This document shows positions 59,030 to 64,000 of a DNA stretch of 64,000 nt, in pieces. Below the pieces are notes generated by a model, which saw nothing but the letters and a program-made list of their open reading frames with translations, was not told the origin of the DNA and ran no database searches. The position numbers and the translations under genes are program-made. Source of the DNA: Paramicrobacterium fandaimingii (GTDB lineage: Bacteria; Actinomycetota; Actinomycetes; Actinomycetales; Microbacteriaceae). Where the stretch lies: the NCBI RefSeq assembly GCF_011751745.2, contig NZ_CP061170.1, positions 372,001 through 436,000 on the forward strand. Reading direction: 5' to 3'. Numbering within the stretch: position 1 is the first letter of the stretch; every line of letters begins with the position of its first letter.

Positions 59030-59617
59030 TCAGCTCCGCTGTGTGATGAGCGGCATCACGATTTCGTCGATGAACTCAACGATCGCGGCGTCTGTCGGCG
59101 GGGCGAACGTCATCACATACTCATGGCGGAAGAGCGTGAACGGCAGATCGACGATGCGCGGCGTCAGCGCGCAGGCATCCACCTCGCCCCTCGCGACCGC
59201 GCGCTCGAGGATCGCGCTGACCGATGAGGTGCGCGAGCCGAGCATCTCGGCGCGCAGCTCACCCGGCGTCAGCCCGACGTCGTCGAAGTGGCTCGACGCG
59301 AGTGCGGTGAGCATGGCGGCAACGGAATTCTCGGGTCCGGCCGCGGAGCGCAGGGCTTCAACGAGGTCATCGCGAACGTTTCCGGTGTCGGGAACCGCGG
59401 GAGGCAACGACGCGCCGCGGTGCCTGACCGTCGCACGCAGCAGCTCCTCGCGGTTTCCCCACCGCCGGTAGAGCACGGGCTTGCTCGTGCGGGCGCGCTC
59501 GGCGACGGTGTCGAAGGTGAACCGCCCGTAGCCATCGGCGACGAGCTGCTCCCATGCCGCTGTCAGCAGGGCATCTTTGAGTTTTGCCCCGCGTCTGCGC
59601 GTCTTGGCAGCGTCCAT
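59030..59617 (-). CDS. TetR-family regulator of the drug efflux pump
   Basis: 195 residues. Helix-turn-helix at about 12-60: KLKDALLTAAWEQLVADGYGRFTFDTVAERARTSKPVLYRRWGNREELLRATV, typical of TetR/AcrR. The C-terminal domain is helical (DLPFTLFRHEYVMTFA). It lies four bases downstream of the MFS pump gene in the same operon, so it represses its own operon through the palindrome at 61071. Confidence 0.92.
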   Translation of the reverse strand: MDAAKTRRRGAKLKDALLTAAWEQLVADGYGRFTFDTVAERARTSKPVLYRRWGNREELLRATVRHRGASLPPAVPDTGNVRDDLVEALRSAAGPENSVAAMLTALASSHFDDVGLTPGELRAEMLGSRTSSVSAILERAVARGEVDACALTPRIVDLPFTLFRHEYVMTFAPPTDAAIVEFIDEIVMPLITQRS

Positions 59618-59621
59618 TCGC

Positions 59622-61058
59622 CTAGCCCCTCGTCACCGAATCGTCTTTGTCAAGGCTCTCACGGCGAAAGGCGATCGCGGGAACGAGGGCGAGCACGGTG
59701 ATGCCGATCAGCCACCAGAACGCCGTCTGGAACCCCGCCGTCACGTCTGTGGCGACAGAGTTCTGCAGCACAACGGCAACGACGGCGACGCCGAAGGATG
59801 CTCCGATCTGCTGCGTGATGCGGGTGAGCATTGTCGCGTGCGGCATCTCGTTGTGTTCCACATCGGCGTACGCGACCATCATGGGTGCCATGATCACCGC
59901 ACCGACTCCGAGGCCGCGGACAAACAGGGCGCCGCCCAGCCACCATCCGTCCGTGTCGGCGTCGGCGACAGCGAAGGGAACCGTGGCCAGTGCTGTGACC
60001 AGAAAGGCGCCGATCGTGAGCGCTCGTGCTCCGAACTGGGCGGCAAGCTTGCTCGCCACGAGGCGCGCGAGCAGCGCACCGACGCCTTGGGGAACGAGCA
60101 CGAGCGCAGCGGTCAGGACGCTGTCGCCGCGCACCTGCTGCCAGTAAAGCGGGAGCAGAAACATGCCGGAGAACATCGTGGCACCCGCGGTAAACAGGGT
60201 GCCCGATGAGGTGGCAAGCGATCGCAGCCTCAAGAGGGAGATGTCGACGGCGGCACGGCTGCCGCGACGGAGCGCCCAGACGACGAACGCCATAATGAGG
60301 GCGACCCCGAGTATCAGCGGCACAAGGACGTCTGTGTGCCAGAACCCGCCGTCAGACGCGACGTTCGAGAGTCCGAGCACGATGCCGACGAGGGAAGGAA
60401 TCAGAAGGGCGAGCCCCGTGAGATCCACTCGTGTGCGGTGCGCGGCGCGCGGTGCGTCGGGCGCGATCAGCCGCCATGCCATCACGAGCCCGACGGCGAC
60501 GAGAGGCACGTTGATGAGAAAGAGCGAACGCCAGCCTGCCGAGCTCAACAGAATGCCGCCCAGTACCGGGCCGACAATGGGGCCGAGCGCGAGAGGCACA
60601 CTGATGGCGGCGATTGTCGTCGCCATCACTTTTGTGCTCGCCTTGCCGATTGCCTGCACAGCGAGAGTCTGCATGAGCGGGAAGATCAAGCCTGCGCCGA
60701 AGCCCTGCAGCGCACGAAAGACAATGAGGCTGGTGTCGCTCCAGGCGAACGCGCTGGCAGCCGAGAAGATCACGAAGATCGTGAGCGTCGCCATCCACGC
60801 GCGCTTGCCGCCGAACGTGCTCTGAGCCCAGCCGCTGAGGGGTATGGCTGCGACGAGTGCGAGAAGGTACGCGGTCACGACCCACTGGATCGTTGTCGGC
60901 GTCGAATGCAGGTCTGTGCTCAGCTTGTCGAGTGCGATCGTGACGATCGTCGTGTCGAGAATGGCGGCGGCACCACCAACGATGAGGGCTGCGAGTGTGC
61001 GGACAGCCGCGCGGGGGAGATGTTGTGCGGTGCCGGTGGGCATGGGTGTGGTGGTCAT
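59622..61058 (-). CDS. MFS drug efflux transporter, DHA2 (EmrB/QacA) family
   Basis: 478 residues with 14 hydrophobic helices. Motif C-like segments and the DHA2 opening AALIVGGAAAILDTTIVTIALDKLSTDLHSTPTTIQWVVTAYLLALVAAIPLSGW are clear, as is the motif A variant GGKRAWMATLTIF. It exports lipophilic compounds by proton antiport. It is the first gene of a two-gene operon with the TetR-type repressor and has a strong near-palindrome before its start. Confidence 0.94.
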   Translation of the reverse strand: MTTTPMPTGTAQHLPRAAVRTLAALIVGGAAAILDTTIVTIALDKLSTDLHSTPTTIQWVVTAYLLALVAAIPLSGWAQSTFGGKRAWMATLTIFVIFSAASAFAWSDTSLIVFRALQGFGAGLIFPLMQTLAVQAIGKASTKVMATTIAAISVPLALGPIVGPVLGGILLSSAGWRSLFLINVPLVAVGLVMAWRLIAPDAPRAAHRTRVDLTGLALLIPSLVGIVLGLSNVASDGGFWHTDVLVPLILGVALIMAFVVWALRRGSRAAVDISLLRLRSLATSSGTLFTAGATMFSGMFLLPLYWQQVRGDSVLTAALVLVPQGVGALLARLVASKLAAQFGARALTIGAFLVTALATVPFAVADADTDGWWLGGALFVRGLGVGAVIMAPMMVAYADVEHNEMPHATMLTRITQQIGASFGVAVVAVVLQNSVATDVTAGFQTAFWWLIGITVLALVPAIAFRRESLDKDDSVTRG

Positions 61059-61070
61059 GACGCTCCTTCT

Positions 61071-61094
61071 ATTAGAAACTAGCTGGTATCTAAT
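61071..61094. promoter_or_regulatory. TetR operator before the MFS pump operon
   Basis: A 24-base dyad with ATTAGA and TCTAAT as outer arms and ACTAGCTGGT at its core; 20 of 24 positions are symmetrical. It lies 13 bases upstream of the start of the pump gene, overlapping the likely promoter, as expected for an autoregulating TetR protein. Confidence 0.7.
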
Positions 61095-61141
61095 ATAACG
61101 CGCATTTCGTGTTTACGATACCAATGAGTGTCTTATAACAT

Positions 61142-61178
61142 CACGTGCCGGTGCACGAGGAAGGGCGGCACGTGATCG
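61142..61178. terminator. Hairpin downstream of the pucR-type gene
   Basis: ATCACGTGCCG and CGGCACGTGAT form a perfect 11-base stem with a 15-base loop, 14 bases after the stop of the PucR-type gene. A terminator is likely; no T-run follows. Confidence 0.6.
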
Positions 61179-61191
61179 GTGAAAGGCTCGG

Positions 61192-62682
61192 TCAGCGAAC
61201 GGACGGCACTGCGTTCAGGGCAAGCGTGAGGTCGGCTCGCGTCTGTGCGGACGTGAGATCACGCCCGGTGAGCTCGCCCACTTTCTGAATATGCTTGCGC
61301 AGCGTGTGGCGGTGAATGCCGAGGCGTGCCGCCGCGGGATCCCAGGAACCATTGAGCTCGAGCCACGCCCTCAGCGCGTCGATGAGAGTTGTGTGGTGAG
61401 CATCATCGTGTTCCACGATGGGGCGCAGCATCGCCTGGGCGAGCGCCCGCGCCGCGTCCGTGTTGAGAACAGCGGCGAATCCGGCATCCGTCACCTCGTT
61501 GAAATGGACGACGCCGCCGGCGCGCGATGCGCGGGAGAGCGCAAGGTCGGCCTGCGTCAGGGCCCCCTGCGCCTCGTCGACGGTCGCGGGTGCCGACAGC
61601 CCGATGGCGAGGCCGTGGCGATCGCTGAGCGCGACAGCCCATGTTTTCTCTGGGGCGAGCACCACGATGCGTGAACCATCCATGGCTGTGAATACACCGT
61701 CAAGCGCCGGGTCAGAGAGCACAGCGTCGCGCGGGGCATCCAGACGTGCCTGGGTGCCCCGAGGCTGAGCGAGAACTCCAATCGAGATTGTTCCCCGGGG
61801 GACGCTGTCACCCGCGAGTCGCCTCGCCAGGTCGACGTTGCCGGCGCGCAGGCACTCCAACGCGCCGGTGCGCAGTGACAGGGACGCCTCGGCGAGGGTG
61901 CGGCGCCGCTCGAGAGCCATCATCGCGAGCGCGACGACACCCGAGACAACGCTCTGTGCCGGGTGATCGAGAGGTCCTTCGACGGCCAGAACGCCGCGCA
62001 GCTCGCCGCCGCGCCCGATGGTCTGCAGCACGACGCCGTCGTCTGTAGACATGGCGGCAGGAATACTGCGCGTGAGGAGCGTGCGCACCTCGGCGTGCAC
62101 GTCGAGCGGGTCGGCAGCCGTGTGAAGCGCGTCTCCTCGAGCGTCAAACAGTGTGACTGCACGGTTGAGCTGACGAGAGAGTTCGACGATGCTCGAGCGC
62201 AGCCCGTCGTCGCGCAGCGCCGCGCCAGAGATCGTGCGCTGGGCATCTGCTGCCCACACGCTTCGCCCGTGCGCTTCGGCGGTGACGAGATCGGCGACGT
62301 ACCGGGTGATGGCGATGAACGGCGTGCGGTACGGCACATCGAACAGCGGCAGTCCCTCGCGCTCGCACGCGGCGAGAAGCTCAGTCGGAACATCGCGGAT
62401 CACCCCCGTGGCAAACCCGATGGCGCGGATGCCGAAAGTGGCGAGCCGCGTGACATAGGCGTCGTAGGTGTCGGCAGCCGCTTCGCCAAACTGTCGACCG
62501 GTTGTGAGCACGACGTTTCCCTCGGCGAGAAACGGCGTTGGATCGTCGAGATCGGTTCCCGCGACCCACGTGATGGCTCTGTCGAGCGGATGCGTCTCTG
62601 AGCCCGTGAGATCGGGCAGGCGGGAAATCAGGTGGAGACCGAGGTCGGTGCGCGACAGCAGTCGGCGAACGGTGATTGTCAT
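61192..62682 (-). CDS. PucR-family transcriptional regulator
   Basis: 496 residues. The N-terminal PucR domain (about 5-130) contains AITWVAGTDLDDPTPFLAEGNVVLTTG, and the C-terminal helix-turn-helix (about 425-480) reads LIDALRAWLELNGSWDPAAARLGIHRHTLRKHIQKVGELTG. Members act as activators of purine, amino-acid and GABA catabolism. It is divergent from gabT, and a GABA-responsive role is most probable, as described for GabR-like PucR proteins in actinobacteria. Confidence 0.9.
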   Translation of the reverse strand: MTITVRRLLSRTDLGLHLISRLPDLTGSETHPLDRAITWVAGTDLDDPTPFLAEGNVVLTTGRQFGEAAADTYDAYVTRLATFGIRAIGFATGVIRDVPTELLAACEREGLPLFDVPYRTPFIAITRYVADLVTAEAHGRSVWAADAQRTISGAALRDDGLRSSIVELSRQLNRAVTLFDARGDALHTAADPLDVHAEVRTLLTRSIPAAMSTDDGVVLQTIGRGGELRGVLAVEGPLDHPAQSVVSGVVALAMMALERRRTLAEASLSLRTGALECLRAGNVDLARRLAGDSVPRGTISIGVLAQPRGTQARLDAPRDAVLSDPALDGVFTAMDGSRIVVLAPEKTWAVALSDRHGLAIGLSAPATVDEAQGALTQADLALSRASRAGGVVHFNEVTDAGFAAVLNTDAARALAQAMLRPIVEHDDAHHTTLIDALRAWLELNGSWDPAAARLGIHRHTLRKHIQKVGELTGRDLTSAQTRADLTLALNAVPSVR

Positions 62683-62795
62683 GATCTTGCCATTATGTAT
62701 TGTTTATCGGCTCTCACGCTCCACAACGGCACACTCGCACGATGCTCAGAGTTCGTAGCATGAGAGAGACCCTCGACCTCGATGCGGAGCACGCC
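62683..62795. promoter_or_regulatory. Divergent promoter region between the pucR-type gene and gabT
   Basis: The 113 bases before the chosen gabT start contain an A+T-rich stretch (ATTATGTATTGTTTAT, 62690-62705), unusual for this genome and likely to hold the promoters. No clear dyad was found. Confidence 0.4.
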
Positions 62796-64000
62796 ATGAC
62801 CCTTGCAGAGCCCACGTTCACACCGGGCGGGCCGACGCTGCCGCAGGAGCGCAGGCTCGTCACCGGCATCCCCGGGCCCCGCTCTGCCGGGCTCATGCAG
62901 CGCAAGCAGCAGGCAGTCGCCACGGGTGTGGGAACGACGATGCCGGTGTTCGCCGCCGCCGCGGGTGGCGGAGTCGTCGTCGACGTCGACGGAAACTCGC
63001 TCATCGACCTCGGGTCGGGCATCGCCGTCACCGGAGTGGGCAACGCGCACCCCGGGGTCGCGAAGGCCATCGCCGATCAGGCGGCAAGCGCCACCCACAC
63101 CTGCTTCATGGTGACCCCGTATGAGGGTTATGTTGCCGTCTCCGAGGCGCTGAACCGGTTGACCCCTGGCGAACACGCGAAGCGCAGCGCACTGTTCAAT
63201 TCAGGCGCAGAGGCCGTGGAGAACGCCATCAAGATCGCTCGCGTTCACACGGGACGGCAGGCCGTCGTCGCCTTCGACCATGCGTATCACGGGCGAACGA
63301 ACCTCACGATGGCTCTGACGGCCAAGTCCATGCCTTACAAGAAAGGCTTCGGCCCATTTGCGTCCGAGGTGTATCGTGCGCCCGTGTCATACCCTCTGCG
63401 TGACGGGGGCCTGAGCGGAGTGGATGCTGCCCGCGCAGCCATCAGCCGGATCGAAGCGCAGGTCGGGGCCGATCAGGTCGCCGCGATCATCATCGAACCC
63501 GTGCTCGGTGAGGGCGGCTTCATCGTGCCAGCCGAGGGATTTCTCACCACGCTTGCCGGGTGGGCGCGCGAGAACGGCGTTGTGTTCATTGCGGACGAGG
63601 TGCAGACAGGTTTCGCCCGCACCGGCCGCATGTTCGCGAGCGAGCATGAGGGAATCGTCCCCGATCTCGTGACGACGGCCAAGGGGATTGCCGGCGGCAT
63701 GCCGCTCTCAGCGGTCACCGGCCGCGCGGAGATCATGGATGCTGTTCAGGGAGGCGGACTCGGCGGAACGTACGGCGGCAACCCCGTCGCGTGCGCGGCC
63801 GCGCTCGCCGCAATCGATGCATTCGAGAACGACGGACTCTGCGAGGCTGCCGAGCGCATCGGCGAGACCATCACGCGCCGGTTCGGCGAGATCGCCGAGT
63901 CGGATCCCAGAATCGGCGACGTGCGCGGGCGGGGCGCCATGATCGCCATTGAGCTCGTGAAGCCGTCAACGGGCGAACCGGATGCCGCGCTGGCGGCCCG
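62796..64000 (+). CDS. gabT: 4-Aminobutyrate aminotransferase, 3' end missing
   Basis: The frame is open to the right edge; 401 residues are visible and about 40-50 are missing. A class III PLP aminotransferase: ALFNSGAEAVENAIKIAR, IADEVQTGFARTG with the PLP-ring Asp, and the Schiff-base Lys296 in TTAKGIAGGMPLS. The N-terminus LPQERRLVTGIPGPRSAGLMQRKQQAV is typical of actinobacterial GabT. It moves the amino group of GABA to 2-oxoglutarate, giving succinate semialdehyde. ATG 62796 has GGAG six bases upstream; ATG 62760 would add 12 residues. A succinate-semialdehyde dehydrogenase may follow outside. Confidence 0.93.
   Translation, partial: MTLAEPTFTPGGPTLPQERRLVTGIPGPRSAGLMQRKQQAVATGVGTTMPVFAAAAGGGVVVDVDGNSLIDLGSGIAVTGVGNAHPGVAKAIADQAASATHTCFMVTPYEGYVAVSEALNRLTPGEHAKRSALFNSGAEAVENAIKIARVHTGRQAVVAFDHAYHGRTNLTMALTAKSMPYKKGFGPFASEVYRAPVSYPLRDGGLSGVDAARAAISRIEAQVGADQVAAIIIEPVLGEGGFIVPAEGFLTTLAGWARENGVVFIADEVQTGFARTGRMFASEHEGIVPDLVTTAKGIAGGMPLSAVTGRAEIMDAVQGGGLGGTYGGNPVACAAALAAIDAFENDGLCEAAERIGETITRRFGEIAESDPRIGDVRGRGAMIAIELVKPSTGEPDAALAA

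Noticed and set aside
58930..59046. 38-codon frame MDAGAAVLKGVLLALLALLV and on
   Set aside because: It is hydrophobic and starts with ATG, but has no ribosome-binding site and overlaps the end of the TetR gene on the other strand. I see no family resemblance, so it is probably chance.
1..64000. tRNA, rRNA, CRISPR arrays, insertion sequences or prophage genes
   Set aside because: I looked on both strands for cloverleaf-type ends, regularly spaced repeats and transposase or phage motifs and saw none.

Overview
The window looks like a chromosomal segment of a high-GC actinobacterium, most probably a member of the Microbacteriaceae. Signs are the GC-rich codon use, the over-used GGATGC/GCATCC hexamer, a complete-looking aerobic menaquinone gene set, the ResB/CcsB type of cytochrome c maturation, a BldC-like excisionase-type regulator and a bS22 (AURKAIP1/COX24-like) micro-gene. 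I see no tRNA, rRNA, CRISPR array, integrase or insertion sequence.

Layout. (1) 1-6.6 kb: an Opp/Dpp-type ABC importer (permeases cut off at the left edge, two ATPases), a GH2 beta-mannosidase and a LacI-type ligand-binding protein without its DNA-binding domain; together a mannoside uptake and cleavage cluster. (2) 6.7-11.9 kb: a divergent LysR/RhtA-like exporter pair, relics of a Phd/PIN toxin-antitoxin module, a small membrane protein, a DUF5107-TPR protein and proC. (3) 12-24 kb: a sugar-acid catabolic island: a binding protein divergent from two permeases, a LacI regulator, a four-gene operon (Gfo/Idh/MocA oxidoreductase, SDR, KdgD-like dehydratase, enolase-superfamily dehydratase) and, on the other strand, a Gfo/Idh/MocA-DUF6807 fusion with a metal-ligand-poor M24 protein. 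Four near-identical palindromes around GAGAAAGCGCTTTCTC lie before these units and tie them into one LacI regulon. (4) 24-34 kb: TrkA/TrkH potassium uptake, an ArsR-type regulator, an ABC exporter with a small XRE regulator, BldC-like and bS22 genes, glutaredoxin-like and Dabb proteins, a beta-propeller lipoprotein, an HTH regulator and aspS.

(5) 34-56 kb: a respiratory block. A phosphoglycerate-mutase-like phosphatase, TlpA, CcdA, ResB, a DUF3054 protein and CcsB handle cytochrome c maturation. menC, menB, menE, menA, menD, menF and menG, a polyprenyl diphosphate synthase and an FprA-type ferredoxin reductase follow. Into this block is set a 1401-residue secreted alpha-amylase. It lies between two copies of a 21-bp direct repeat, one of which is the 3' end of menC. 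A 66-bp palindromic element occurs twice here, once between menB and menE and once in frame inside menD.

(6) 56-64 kb: a zinc alcohol dehydrogenase divergent from a TetR regulator, an alpha/beta hydrolase, a drug-efflux MFS pump with its TetR regulator and a well-formed operator, and a PucR regulator divergent from gabT, which runs off the right edge.

The most unusual items are the LacI regulon with its unassigned Gfo-DUF6807 and M24-like proteins, the direct repeats around the amylase gene, the in-frame palindromic element in menD, and the relics of a toxin-antitoxin locus.
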